Assembly (NCBI GenBank): GCA_963788015.1
Contig: CAWBEY010000011.1
Coordinates: 310,001 to 374,000, forward strand
Source: JBBRHH01 sp963788015
GTDB lineage: Bacteria; Planctomycetota; Phycisphaerae; Tepidisphaerales; Tepidisphaeraceae
Direction: 5' to 3'
DNA: 64,000 nt
Both the position numbers and the translations under genes were made by a program. The notes beneath the pieces are model-generated. The model did no database searches and was not told the DNA's origin. It saw only the letters and a list, made by a program, of their open reading frames with translations. This document shows, in pieces, positions 49,343 through 58,513 of this stretch (positions are counted from its first letter, which is position 1; every line of letters begins with the position of its first letter).

Positions 49343-49352
49343 GGCGGGCGGA

Positions 49353-49714
49353 TCAGCCTTTCAATTCCTGGCCGCGTTCCACGTCGATGCTCGAGTGGTT
49401 GTTGTAGAAATTCAGGAAGATGGCCAGCGCCACCGCAGCCTCCGCCGCCGCAAGCACGATCACAAAAACCGCGAAGATCTGACCGTCCAGCCGCACATGC
49501 CCGGCCGTGTCTGCCCCTTGTGAAAAACGGTTGAAGGCAACGAGATTCACGTTGGCAGCGTTCAGGATCAGCTCCACGCCCATCAGGATCGCGATGGCAT
49601 TGCGCTTGACGAGGATGGTGAGCAGGCCGCAAACGAAAAGAACGCCCCCAGCGCCAGATAGTGCGCTAAGCCGACGCCTGAGTAGATTGATGCCGCCAGC
49701 ATGACGAAGTTCAT
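49353..49714 (-). CDS. nuoK: NADH-quinone oxidoreductase subunit K (frame broken)
   Basis: Starting at ATG 49714, which overlaps the nuoJ stop (ATGA), the frame reads MNFVMLAASIYSGVGLAHYLALG. A C5 run on the plus strand (49645-49649, expected C6) breaks it, after which VLFVCGLLTILVKRNAIAILMGVELILNAANVNLVAF and DGQIFAVFVIVLAAAEAAVALA continue, with the two conserved membrane Glu residues of NuoK. Repaired length is about 120 residues. NuoK is a three-helix subunit of the proton path. Confidence 0.9.
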
Positions 49715-50282
49715 CCTCGATCCCCCTGCCGCTTCCTGCCTTTGGCAAGATATGCGGCACCGATCATCACCACCAGCAACAGCACGCTGACGACTTCGAA
49801 CGGGATGAGGTAATCGCTCAGGAGGGCCTGGCCAAAGCGCTGCATGGGGTAGGCCTGTCCGGCGGGCAACGCAATGTTTCCAAACGCGCCCGCCGGGCCG
49901 CGGCGCTCAAGCCCATGAGAATAGCCCCCAGCAGCACGCCGCCGATGACCAGGGCGATTGCGACTTCACCGGCCCTTGGTTCAAGCTGGCCGAGGGGCGA
50001 TTTGCTGGTCAACATCACGCCAAAGACGATCAGGATCAACGTGCCGCCGACATAAATCACCAGCTGCACGGCCGCCAGAAACTCAGCCTCCAGCGTAAAG
50101 AAGAGTCCCGCGACGCCGGTGAGCGTAAACATCAGGAACACCGCCATGCGGACGATGTCGCGCACCACCACCACGCCAATCCCGGAGCCGCCAGCGAGGA
50201 TCGCGAAGAGGTAGAACAGCGCCATCGAAAGCGGGGCGTGCGCGGGATTGTCCTGGGCCAACGTCAGCAGCATGAATCTCAT
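49711..50282 (-). CDS. nuoJ: NADH-quinone oxidoreductase subunit J (frame broken)
   Basis: Repaired length is about 190 residues. The first part has ALFYLFAILAGGSGIGVVVVRDIVRMAVFLMFTLTGVAGLFFTLEAEFLAAVQLVIYVGG, the NuoJ helices including the YVG turn. Near 49890 a CCC run (expected four) shifts the frame; after repair SAAAPAGAFGNIALP continues to LLSDYLIPFEVVSVLLLVVMIGAAYLA and a stop at 49711. The start overlaps the nuoH stop (ATGA) and the end overlaps the nuoK start, so all three are translationally coupled. Confidence 0.9.
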
Positions 50283-51577
50283 ATCAGCGGTTCGGGAACC
50301 TTATGAATCGGCGTCGGTTCTGTAAGACGCTGCTTTATATTGCGCCCGCTGACAAACGCATACCCCACCCACCCGCACACCAGAAAAAATGTTCCCACGC
50401 CCGCCGCCGTGAGCAGGAGTTGAACGACATACCCGATGCGATCCGGCACGAGCAGTTGCCACACCGCCGCGCCAAGCAGCAGCACACAGGCCATTGGCAA
50501 GAGCACCTTCACGCAGACATACAGCACCTGGTCGATGCGCGGCCTGGGAACCGTCCAGCGCAGCCACATCTGCACGAACATGATGGCCGCGCACTTGCCC
50601 GTGAAGATCGCACCCGCCGCCAGGTTGACCCCCACCAGGCCCCAGTCGTTGCCGGCGGCCAGGAAGTGGGCATGGCCGCGTGCGATGAGGCCAAAAGGAT
50701 CGTTCCATCCCCCCAGGAAGAGGGCAGTCTGAATGCCGCCAATAACAAACATCCCGGCATATTCCGCGAAGAAGAAAAACGAGAACCGCAGGCCCGAATA
50801 TTCCGTGTGATAGCCTGCCACAAGCTCAGATTCGGATTCAGGCAGATCAAACGGCGCTCGCTTGTTGGAGGCAAGGCTCGCGACGAAGTAGACAAAGAAC
50901 GACAGAAAGATGAACGGGTTGCGAAAGATCAGCCAGTTCTGAATCCCGCCGGCCTGCAGATGTCCCAGCTCCACCAGGTTAAGCGTTCCGGCCGTCATGA
51001 TGCCAATGATGATGGAGATGCCCAGTGGAATCTCGTAAGACACCATCTGGCACGCCTCGCGCATGGCTCCGTAAACCGACCATTTGTTATTGCTGGCCCA
51101 CCCGGCCAGGATGATGCCCATCACCTCGACGCTGAGAATCGCGAGAATATAGAACACCCCCACGTTCAAGCGCGGCTCGAACGTCATGTCCGGGCCGAAG
51201 GGCAACGCCAGGTAAGCGGCGAAGACAGGCGTGAACGCGAGATACGGCGCAAGCCGAAACAAAAACTGATCCGCGTCCTGCGGAATCAGATCTTCTTTCA
51301 GGATCAACTTAATCCCGTCGGCCACCGATTGAAGCAATCCGATCGGGCCAACGCGGTTTGGTCCAAGGCGGCTTTGAATATGGCCGGCCACTTTGCGTTC
51401 CGCCCAGATCCCAAGCATGGCGACGGCAGAAATGAAGACCAGGAAGACACCCGCCACGAGCACCAGGTCGTAAAGAACAGTTTGGAGGATGGAGATGGGC
51501 TTATCGGCGCTGCCAAAAATCAACCGCTCAAAAACGGAACGTGAAGCGGCGGCGAGCGTGTAACTGATCGGCATCAT
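50279..51577 (-). CDS. nuoH: NADH-quinone oxidoreductase subunit H
   Basis: The 432-residue quinone-site subunit has the conserved segments AERKVAGHIQSRLGPNRVGPIGLLQSVADGIKLILKED, GWASNNKWSVYGAMREACQMVSYEIPLG and RAPFDLPESESELVAGYHTEYSGLRF. Start is ATG 51577 (MM); further upstream frame has no support. It is the first nuo gene here. The gene normally following, nuoI, is absent: nuoJ follows at once. NuoA-G and NuoI must be encoded elsewhere. Confidence 0.95.
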   Translation of the reverse strand: MMPISYTLAAASRSVFERLIFGSADKPISILQTVLYDLVLVAGVFLVFISAVAMLGIWAERKVAGHIQSRLGPNRVGPIGLLQSVADGIKLILKEDLIPQDADQFLFRLAPYLAFTPVFAAYLALPFGPDMTFEPRLNVGVFYILAILSVEVMGIILAGWASNNKWSVYGAMREACQMVSYEIPLGISIIIGIMTAGTLNLVELGHLQAGGIQNWLIFRNPFIFLSFFVYFVASLASNKRAPFDLPESESELVAGYHTEYSGLRFSFFFFAEYAGMFVIGGIQTALFLGGWNDPFGLIARGHAHFLAAGNDWGLVGVNLAAGAIFTGKCAAIMFVQMWLRWTVPRPRIDQVLYVCVKVLLPMACVLLLGAAVWQLLVPDRIGYVVQLLLTAAGVGTFFLVCGWVGYAFVSGRNIKQRLTEPTPIHKVPEPLI

Positions 51578-51690
51578 GCTAGAGGACCCAGCGTCGGCGC
51601 AAAGAGTTGGAGTGTCAAGCCCGCCCAAATTTTGGTCGTGACTGCTATCGCCGCCCTACCTGTGCGCAAGGGAATACGACCGCGACGTCC

Positions 51691-52350
51691 TCACCGCATG
51701 ACCCATTCCAGGTTCAATTCCTCGGCCTGCGTGGCCGGGCCGGGGTCGCCGGCCACCTGGTAATCCATCTGAAGGGTCTTGTGCAAAACGATCAGCTTGT
51801 CGCGCTGCTCAGCCGGAAGCTTGTTCATGTCCTCGACCTTCACATAATTTCCATCCAGCAACTGATAGAGCTCTGACTCACCCGTCAGGCCCTTCACAAA
51901 CAGCGAGAATTTGCCCACGTGCGGATCGACTTCCGGCCAGATAGCAACACCATCCTTGGCCTGATCGGCGCCGACGAGGATTCGGCCGATGATTTTTTCG
52001 GACGGTTCCAGGAACTGATTGCGCTCGCGCTCCTTGATGGCGTCGAACACCGACGCGGGCACGTCCTTGTCGCCGCGGATGAGTTGCCCGTCGTGCGTCA
52101 TCAACTCAAACAACGGCAGAAAGGGGTGCTCTTCTTTGGTGTTGTTGGTCACCTTGTACGTCATGTACCAATACGCCTGTGGGCCTTTGGATCCCGGCGG
52201 CGTCAGCACGATGCGCCGGGGGGCGATGTGCTCAAATTTGAGCTCCCACGAGACGCGATAGGGACTGGGCTTAGGGAAACCCCAACAAGCGGCGGCCACG
52301 AATAAAACAGCCAGGAAACCGGCGGCCACGCGGGTGGAAGTGCGCATCAT
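51691..52350 (-). CDS. Exported hypothetical protein
   Basis: The 219-residue product has a signal sequence (RVAAGFLAVLFVAAACWG) whose Cys might be lipidated, then a beta-rich domain: YRVSWELKFEHIAPRRIVLTPPGSKGPQAYWYMTYKVTNNT and EPSEKIIGRILVGADQAKDGVAIW. The pattern (a conserved description of a steady-state function comparing a value with an additive law) is not one I can assign to a known enzyme; it resembles secreted planctomycete proteins of unknown role. It is on the same strand 113 bp upstream of nuoH and may share its promoter. Confidence 0.7.
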   Translation of the reverse strand: MMRTSTRVAAGFLAVLFVAAACWGFPKPSPYRVSWELKFEHIAPRRIVLTPPGSKGPQAYWYMTYKVTNNTKEEHPFLPLFELMTHDGQLIRGDKDVPASVFDAIKERERNQFLEPSEKIIGRILVGADQAKDGVAIWPEVDPHVGKFSLFVKGLTGESELYQLLDGNYVKVEDMNKLPAEQRDKLIVLHKTLQMDYQVAGDPGPATQAEELNLEWVMR

Positions 52351-52392
52351 AGGTGTTGCCCTTGGGGTAATCTGGCTTTATTCTTACAAGCC

Positions 52393-53358
52393 TTGGGAGC
52401 ACTGTCAAATTTTCCATTTCTCAGGCGGATTTCGCATCCTGCTCCCGTACTTGCTCCGCAAATCCGACCGGCCGCCGCCAATGAAATCGAGCCGGCCGTG
52501 CGGGTGATCCTGGCAGGCAGCTCCGGTTTTGGCGGCGAGGCCCACGTGCGCGACTTTGTGCGCCTGGCGCAATCCAGTGCGGCCCCGGCGGGCGGCCTGT
52601 GGATGGGCCTGCGGGGCAACCGCATCGAGTCGGCCGTCCTTCCCGTCGTCAGCCCCGGTCGAACGATGCTTTTGTTCATCCCGCCCTTTCGCAAAGATCC
52701 CTTCACCATCGCCTGCACACAATTGGCCATCAATGCTGCCTGCGATGCCGCGTCCGGCTCTGGAGTGCAGTTGGCCCAGGTCCTGGCCGACGTGAGCGAC
52801 CAGGGCGTCCTAAGCATGCTGGCTGGATGCGGCTTTGGAAAGCTGGCTGAATTGATCTACATGCAGGCACAGGTGCGCAAAGGGCGCGAAGAGCCGCCCC
52901 TGCCCGATGGCATGGGGTGGAAAACCTACTGCGCCGCCAACCACGACCTGTTCGCCCAGACAATTCTGGCCAGCTACGAAAACAGCTTCGACTGCCCCGC
53001 CTTAAACGGCTTGCGACACATTGAGGACGTCATCACCGGACACCGCGCCACTGGAGAGTTCTCGCCGCCGCTCTGGCTGGTGCTGCATCAGCACGAGACG
53101 CCGCTGGGCGTGATGCTCTTGAGCGGCGTGCCGCGAAGCGATGCGATTGAGCTTGTGTATCTGGGTTTGACGCCGGCGGCGCGTGGCGGCGGGCTGGCGG
53201 ATCTGATGATGCGCCATGCGCACACTCTGGTCTGCGCATCGCCCTACGCGCGCCTGTCGCTGGCCGTCGACGCCGCCAACACGCCGGCTCTCAAGCTTTA
53301 CTGGAGACATGGTTTTGCCGCGATATGTCGGAAGCTCGCGATGCTCAAGAGACTGTAG
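52393..53358 (+). CDS. GNAT family N-acetyltransferase (two-domain type)
   Basis: The 321-residue product ends with a GNAT domain: IELVYLGLTPAARGGGLADLMMRHAHTL (the acetyl-CoA loop, with R/G-x-x-G-like GGGLAD) and LSLAVDAANTPALKLYWRHGF. The first 150 residues look like a degenerate second GNAT domain (GVQLAQVLADVSDQGVLSMLAGCGF), as in mycothiol synthase-like proteins. The substrate is not known. It begins at TTG 52393. The gene precedes the dnaA leader by about 500 bp. Confidence 0.75.
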   Translation: MGALSNFPFLRRISHPAPVLAPQIRPAAANEIEPAVRVILAGSSGFGGEAHVRDFVRLAQSSAAPAGGLWMGLRGNRIESAVLPVVSPGRTMLLFIPPFRKDPFTIACTQLAINAACDAASGSGVQLAQVLADVSDQGVLSMLAGCGFGKLAELIYMQAQVRKGREEPPLPDGMGWKTYCAANHDLFAQTILASYENSFDCPALNGLRHIEDVITGHRATGEFSPPLWLVLHQHETPLGVMLLSGVPRSDAIELVYLGLTPAARGGGLADLMMRHAHTLVCASPYARLSLAVDAANTPALKLYWRHGFAAICRKLAMLKRL

Positions 53359-53878
53359 TCGATGCGCAGATTGCGCCGGCGCACGGTGAAGTCTTGTCCA
53401 CGTTCCATCCACAGGTCCGATAAAGATTGTGCATGGAAAGTGGTTAAGATTTTTTTTATTGCACTTCCCCCTGTCGCCACCGATGGTTGTGGCGATGTGA
53501 ATGGAAAATCCGGGAAACTCCTCCTTGTCAACGCAGCCTCGCGCGACTATTTTTTGCCGCACATGAGACAGGGAAGGACTGGAAGGATCAGGGCAGACGT
53601 CAAAGCACATTCAGGTGCATGAAGCGACAGCGAAGCTTGTCGAAAGGCTTGCTCCGCGCCCCTACATCGTAAGGACACGATCTCAAGGAAGAGGTTGCAG
53701 GTTGTACGCCGCGAGTTTGTGCGCCAGCTTCAGGGAGAAGAAGCAGGCGACGCGGCGGAGGATACTTTGCGCCATTACCACCCTCGGAGGGGTTGTGATG
53801 CGTGCGCAAGGTGGGTGAGGCTGGCTCCTCAAAAAAGCCTGCCTTGTGTGTTCGAAGACCTCGACCAAGGAGATCGAC
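53359..53878 (+). other. dnaA upstream region, possible replication origin elements
   Basis: This 520 bp stretch contains no convincing gene. Near its start lie TTGTCCACG (53394-53402) and CCATCCACA (53405-53413), each two mismatches from the DnaA box TTATCCACA and placed almost back to back, followed by an A/T-rich tract with a T8 run near 53450. A TGTGGCGAT on the opposite sense occurs near 53488. This is suggestive of an origin, but the boxes are imperfect. It also must hold the dnaA promoter; I see no clear consensus. Confidence 0.35.
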
Positions 53879-55501
53879 GTGAGCTTGACCGGCGCACACG
53901 ATCCTCAGTTAGCTCGACTGGCCTCGGCCATCGAGCAGCGAGTGGGACAGCAGCGATTTCATGTTTGGTTTCACAACTCAACACGACTCGACCTGAAGCA
54001 GGACGGCCTGGAAATCGCCGTCCCCAATGACTTCATCAGCGAGTGGATCGGCGCGCATTTCTCGCGACCCATCCAGGAGGCCGCGCACGAAGTGCTCGGC
54101 TGCTCCCTGGCGGTGCGATTCAGCGTCCTGCCTCAGTTGTTTGAAGTCGGCGGCAAAAAGGGCGGCAATGGAAAAGCCACCGAGGCCCTGTCGCGCCCGG
54201 GCAATGGCCACCGCCACAGCGCCTTTAACGCCGACGACGCATCCGACGCCGGCGGCGGCCTGGCGGTCCTCGAAGCGCCGCCCGTCCCCATTCCCGGAGC
54301 GGGAAGCATTGGGGCGGGCGTTGGGCTTTTGCCCCGCATCAAGGACCTTGAGCAATCAGTCCTGCCCCTGCCGCGCCCCCACACGCCGCCGCACCACATC
54401 GCCACACCAACACAACACGCGCCATGCGCCCCTCATGCACGCCCCGGTCCGCCTGCGCCACGATCTGGGCAGCTATGTGCTTGGCCCCAGCAACCAGTTG
54501 GCCTACAACGCCGCCACCCACGTGGCGGAATTTCCCGGCACGCAATACAACCCGCTCTTCATCCACGGCGCCTGCGGCCTGGGCAAGACGCACCTGCTGC
54601 AGGGCCTCTGCCGGAGTTTCATCGATCACCATCCCACCAAGCGCTGGATGTACCTGACTGGCGAAGACTTCACCAACGAGTTCCTCCAGCGCTGCGCTCC
54701 AACAAGCTGGACCAGTTCCGCCGGAAGATGCGCGATCTGGATTTGCTGGTCATCGACGACGTTCATTTTCTGGGCGGCAAGAAAGCCACCCAGGAAGAGT
54801 TCCTGCACACCTTCAACGCCATCGAAGCCATGGGCCGGCAACTCGTCATCGCCAGTGATGCGCACCCGAAGATGATCGACGAGTTTGGCGAATCACTCAT
54901 CAACCGCTTTATCAGCGGCATGGTCGTGCGGGTCGATCCACCCAACTTCACCACGCGCTGCGACATCCTCCGCAGCCTGCTCCGCCGAAACGGCATGCAG
55001 TTAAATGATGACGTGATCGGCTGGATCGCGCGCCGCGTCACCCAGAACGTCCGCGAGCTGGAAGGCGCTGTCACCCGCATCGGCGCCCACGTCAAGCTCA
55101 CCGGCCGTCGCGTTGACGTCGCCATGGTGCAGCAGGCGATGGGCGATCTGGACCGGCAGATGGTGGCGCCGGTCAAGCCCGAGAGCATTCTCACGGCGGT
55201 CTGCAGCTATTTTTCACTGGAGATGAAGGACCTGATGTCAGGCCGACGCCAGCGCACCATCAGCCTGGCGCGCAGCGTGGCGATGTTTCTCATCCGCCGC
55301 ACCGCGAAGCTCAGCTTCCCCGAAATCGGCATGCGCATGGGCAAGCGGAATCACAGCACCGTCATCAGCGCCTGCCGTCGCATGGAAAAAGCGGTTGAGA
55401 AAAACGATTCGCTGCTCTGGAGCAGCAGTGTCGGCGAGCGCCAAGAAGAAGCCACCGAGTTGGTGCAGCGCCTGGAAGAATTGAGCCGGTCGATGAATTG
55501 A
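53879..55501 (+). CDS. dnaA: Chromosomal replication initiator DnaA (frames broken)
   Basis: Repaired length is about 540 residues. Domain I (QLARLASAIEQRVGQQRFHVWF) is followed by an unusually long Gly/Pro-rich linker of about 90 residues, the AAA+ domain with Walker A GACGLGKTHLLQG and Walker B DLLVIDDVHF, and the DNA-binding domain IV with GKRNHSTVISACRRME. The AAA+ N-part lies in another frame: an extra base near 54410-54440 and a lost G near 54690-54697 (restoring NEFLQALRSNKLDQF). Start is GTG 53879, with AAGGAG six bases upstream. DnaA melts the origin and acts as a transcription factor. dnaN does not follow. Confidence 0.92.
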   Translation: MSLTGAHDPQLARLASAIEQRVGQQRFHVWFHNSTRLDLKQDGLEIAVPNDFISEWIGAHFSRPIQEAAHEVLGCSLAVRFSVLPQLFEVGGKKGGNGKATEALSRPGNGHRHSAFNADDASDAGGGLAVLEAPPVPIPGAGSIGAGVGLLPRIKDLEQSVLPLPRPHTPPHHIATPTQHAPCAPHARPGPPAPRSGQLCAWPQQPVGLQRRHPRGGISRHAIQPALHPRRLRPGQDAPAAGPLPEFHRSPSHQALDVPDWRRLHQRVPPALRSNKLDQFRRKMRDLDLLVIDDVHFLGGKKATQEEFLHTFNAIEAMGRQLVIASDAHPKMIDEFGESLINRFISGMVVRVDPPNFTTRCDILRSLLRRNGMQLNDDVIGWIARRVTQNVRELEGAVTRIGAHVKLTGRRVDVAMVQQAMGDLDRQMVAPVKPESILTAVCSYFSLEMKDLMSGRRQRTISLARSVAMFLIRRTAKLSFPEIGMRMGKRNHSTVISACRRMEKAVEKNDSLLWSSSVGERQEEATELVQRLEELSRSMN

Positions 55502-55527
55502 AAGGGCGGCAAAAACTGAACAGTGCT

Positions 55528-55938
55528 TCAGACCACCACCGTAGCGATGATAATCCGCTTCCGCGGGCTGGTATCGAAGTCGATTAGCACAATCTGCTGG
55601 TATTCGCCGGTTAATAACTTTCCGTTGGAAAACGGGATCGTCAGGCTCGGGCCGATCATGGAGGATCGCAGGTGGCTGTGGCCGTTGTCGTCGTTCCACG
55701 TCGCTTCGTGCAGATAGTCGATGTCATCGGGAATCAGCCGCTGCATCATTTCGCGAAAGTCGTGATTCACCAGCCCCGGCTCAAACTCGATGGTGGTCAG
55801 GCCGGCCGTGCTGCCCACCACAAACAGGTGAATCACCCCGTCCCCGCGAACACGGGCCATCCTCCTGGCGAGCTCCGGGCTGACGTTCTTCATGTCGCTG
55901 TTGCCATCGGTGAAAAATTCGAGCGTAAATCGTTCCAT
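55528..55938 (-). CDS. YjbQ/UPF0047 family protein (secondary thiamine-phosphate synthase)
   Basis: The 136-residue product has the family core: GVIHLFVVGSTAGLTTIEFEPGL, WNDDNGHSHLRSSMIGPSLTIPF with the HSHLR metal/active-site cluster, and GEYQQIVLIDFD. E. coli YjbQ has weak thiamine-phosphate synthase activity, and the true role is unclear. Start 55938 is chosen by family N-termini (MERFTLEF). It converges on dnaA with 26 bp between and diverges from the next gene by 65 bp. Confidence 0.9.
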   Translation of the reverse strand: MERFTLEFFTDGNSDMKNVSPELARRMARVRGDGVIHLFVVGSTAGLTTIEFEPGLVNHDFREMMQRLIPDDIDYLHEATWNDDNGHSHLRSSMIGPSLTIPFSNGKLLTGEYQQIVLIDFDTSPRKRIIIATVVV

Positions 55939-56003
55939 GAAATTCCTCGAACGTGCATCCCCGTCCAGCGCCCCTGCCGGTCTATAGCCGTTACAATCAA
56001 ACC

Positions 56004-57399
56004 ATGCGGCCAACTGCCCTGCAAGCCCTTGTGATGATAGGCCTCCTGCTCATGGCCGACGTTTGCACGGCCGAGCCCTCTCCCCGGCTCACGGGCGAAT
56101 GCGATGCGCTGCTGCGAACCGCCGTCCGCCGCACCTACGGCTGGGCATGGGGGCCAACCAGCGGCGAAAACGAAGGCAGGCGCGTTGATCCGGTGGATGT
56201 TTCGCTTGGCCCGCTGGAGACGCCGGCGGCGGGGCTGATCTTGTATCTGGCGTCCGAGACCCTCCACCAGCCCAGATATTTCGACGCCGCCGTTCAGGCC
56301 GCACGCGGATTGGTTGCCGCGCAGGAACACACCGGCCGCGTGCCCGGCGCTTGCGACCTTTGGCAGAACTGCCGCCGGCCGGGACCAGCCCCGGTATGTT
56401 CCGGATCGCGCGCCGACCCGCGCGGCGCTCGGGTTGTGGCTGGCGATTCTTCAAAAGCAGGAAAAGCCCGACCCGGTTCTTCGGGCGCAGCCCTTCGGGC
56501 CGCCTACTGGCTGGCCAAACAGCAGCCGCGCATGGGCGGATTCCCACTGGCCTATCCCCCCGACGCCGACAGCCAATGACTCAACGCGTCTCCTGCGCAT
56601 GGACCTGCCCGAGGAGCGCGATTCCATTCTCGCCCTGCTTTACGCCTACGATGTCTTGCAGGACAAGTCATTTCGCTTCTCGATGGAAAAGGCGATTGAT
56701 CACCTCCTGCGCTTCGGCTGGAAGAGCCGCGAAGCGCGCGGACTGTGGTGTACGGCCTATGAGCTGGACGGGGAAACAACAGCCCGTTTTCCAGAGTTTC
56801 CGCGCGGAGCCGATGTCCTCTCGACACGCCATGCGATGCAGGCGCTGCTCGCCATGCACGTCGCCACCGGAAATGAAGCGGCCGGCGAGGCGATTCAACT
56901 GGCGGCCGACGCACTCCAGCATCTTCCCCAGCCCGACGGGCAGTGGAGACAGGTCTACCGCCTCTACCGCGACCCGCGCAACAGCACCCCCGCCCAGGCG
57001 CCAACCACGGCACCCACCACGACCAGGGCGGCGACGACGCAGCCAATCGAACGAGACACCTGGCCAACCGGCAACTTCGGAATCCCCCGCGCCCTCGCCG
57101 CCGCCGCCCGCCTCAACGAGCAAGGCCGCGTGAAATACGGCCGAGAACTAAACTGGAAAACCCAGATCCCTCCCACCCTCGTGGGCCTATGGGATGAACC
57201 TTTCACCACCCCCCTGCCCCAATCCCCCGACGAGTTCAAGTCCTACCTAGCCGATCACCTGGATCAGCGCCTCATCCTGGAAAACGCCTCCCCCGCCGAC
57301 CTCCCAGCCACCACCCGCCACCTCTGGCTCCTCCTCCTCCAATCCCCCCCGCCCCAGCCCCTTCCAGAAACTCCAACCCCCGCGCCACATGTCCCGTGA
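56004..57399 (+). CDS. Secreted alpha/alpha-barrel-like hypothetical protein (frames broken)
   Basis: Repaired length is about 464 residues. The signal peptide (LQALVMIGLLLMADVCTA) precedes helical segments: PAAGLILYLASETLHQPRYFDAAVQAARGLVAAQ, PTRAALGLWLAILQKQEK, LAKQQPRMGGFPLAYPPDADSQ, LLRMDLPEERDSILALLYAYDVLQDKSF. The pattern resembles PL10-like or other alpha/alpha-barrel pectate lyase-type proteins, with a Pro/Thr-rich linker near 57000. Frame changes at about 56350, 56480 and 56575 are all compatible with single-base errors. I would call it lyase-like at most. Confidence 0.5.
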
Positions 57400-57532
57400 A
57401 CAACCCATCGCCTCCACCATTCACGCCGGCTGCCGCCGATCAAAGACTCCCTACACCTTCGACCCCTCTGCTACCGATAACATGATGTCCCCTTATCTGC
57501 TTGCCATAACAGCGTTAGAGAGGAGCCTCATC

Positions 57533-57886
57533 ATGAGTCAAGTAACATGGGAAGACATTCTGGTCTCAATGGATGACTGTAGTGCAAAGATGTTACTGCT
57601 CGTTCCTGGGTGTCCACCGCTTGTAAAGCTAATAGGGCTTCAGGCACTCATCGCCCCAACTATATATGGAAACGATCTACGCAGCTTGCTTGACCAGGTG
57701 AAGACCCGAGCCGGGTCGACAGTCTCGGTTCAGGGTGAGGGTTGCTATTACTTTGGTGTGACGAGTGGTTTCACTGGCAAGCAGTGTCGAGTTGTAGTTT
57801 TCGGTAGTCCTGAGCCTGCATGTTTCGTCGTCATGGACGAATGGGACAATGATTCGACAGGCGCACAGCTCGCTACTATCGGATAG
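57533..57886 (+). CDS. Small PilT-N-like protein 1
   Basis: The 117-residue protein (ATG 57533, GAGGAG upstream) resembles the N-terminal domain of PilT/GspE-type secretion ATPases: WEDILVSMDDCSAKMLLLVPGCPPLVKLIG for the helix-strand beginning, YGNDLRSLLDQV for the second helix, YYFGVTSGFTGKQCRVVVFG for the beta hairpins. There is no ATPase domain. It is clearly related to the next gene (WxxIL, IGLQxL, VFGxP/IFGEP), so the two are tandem paralogues. Base composition is lower in GC than the neighbours, suggesting acquisition. Confidence 0.55.
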   Translation: MSQVTWEDILVSMDDCSAKMLLLVPGCPPLVKLIGLQALIAPTIYGNDLRSLLDQVKTRAGSTVSVQGEGCYYFGVTSGFTGKQCRVVVFGSPEPACFVVMDEWDNDSTGAQLATIG

Positions 57887-57893
57887 GAGTTAT

Positions 57894-58231
57894 ATGCATC
57901 CGTTTGATTGGGATAAGATTCTTGGAACAGCATCTCGCCGGCGCGGGGATGTAATTCTGTCTGTCGGGTGCGCCCGATGATTTACCGAGCAATCGGACTG
58001 CAGTCCCTTCCGGTCCCCCCAGTTACACTTGAGAATCTTGGGTCTGTCTTTCAGAAAATCGATTTACGAACAGCGTTGACAAGTAAGCACGGGTATCGCA
58101 TTTCTTTTGTCCGGCACGAAGGTTTCACTTTCCAAATCTCAATCTTTGGCGAACCCTCGATTCACACTCTATTCATTACTCAAATTCCCGATGCTCCCGA
58201 GGGGCCGCAAGTCGTCCCTTCAAGGAGCTGA
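57894..58231 (+). CDS. Small PilT-N-like protein 2 (frame broken)
   Basis: ATG 57894 follows GGAG and the frame reads MHPFDWDKILGTASRRRGDVI; a GGG at 57966-57968 (expected four) breaks it, and the continuation is RPMIYRAIGLQSLPVPPVTLENLGSVFQ to a stop at 58231. Total about 112 residues. It aligns with the gene 8 bp upstream over its length: D/E-x-IL, GLQ-S/A-L, L-x-x-(L)-x-x-V/I, and F-x-I-x-IFGEP against R-V-V-V-FGSP. The PilT-N resemblance (DVILSVG.RPMIYR..G) is stronger in this copy. It has no ATPase domain. Confidence 0.5.
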
Positions 58232-58382
58232 CCTGACCGCAATCGCCTCATTTCAGAGATCCCAGTGCAGACGCACTTGGTCAAAACCATCAAACATGAA
58301 AAGTAGCTACAAAGCTTGGACAAATCAAAGGGGATAAGTACATATCCGGACGAACCCTCCACAATACCACGCCGAGCAAAAT

Positions 58383-58492
58383 CCGCGTCAGGAAGCGAAA
58401 GGAAATGCGCAGCATTGTCGCGTACCCGCGACCGCAGCGCAGCGTAGTCCTGTAGCACTCCGGCCTCGCGCAGCGAGGCGACGCCCAAATCC
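58383..58492. repeat. Palindromic 110 bp repeat, copy A
   Basis: This element is repeated as a direct copy at 59223-59333 with four differences over 111 positions. It contains two perfect palindromes: GTCGCG-TACC-CGCGAC (58417-58432) and GCCTCG-CGCAG-CGAGGC (58463-58479), plus an outer stem TGCGC/GCGCA. Such twin hairpins are typical of REP/BIME-like elements. It lies just beyond the mazF end. Confidence 0.85.
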
Positions 58493-58513
58493 GCCTGGCA
58501 CAACCGCCCAACA

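Noticed and set aside
50303..51544. A 413-residue plus-strand ORF opposite nuoH
   Set aside because: It is antisense to intact nuoH with its conserved motifs and has no recognisable domain.
57389..57532. In-frame N-terminal extension of the first PilT-N-like gene
   Set aside because: It overlaps the end of the upstream gene, and the GAGGAG-ATG at 57533 gives a start that also matches the paralogue.
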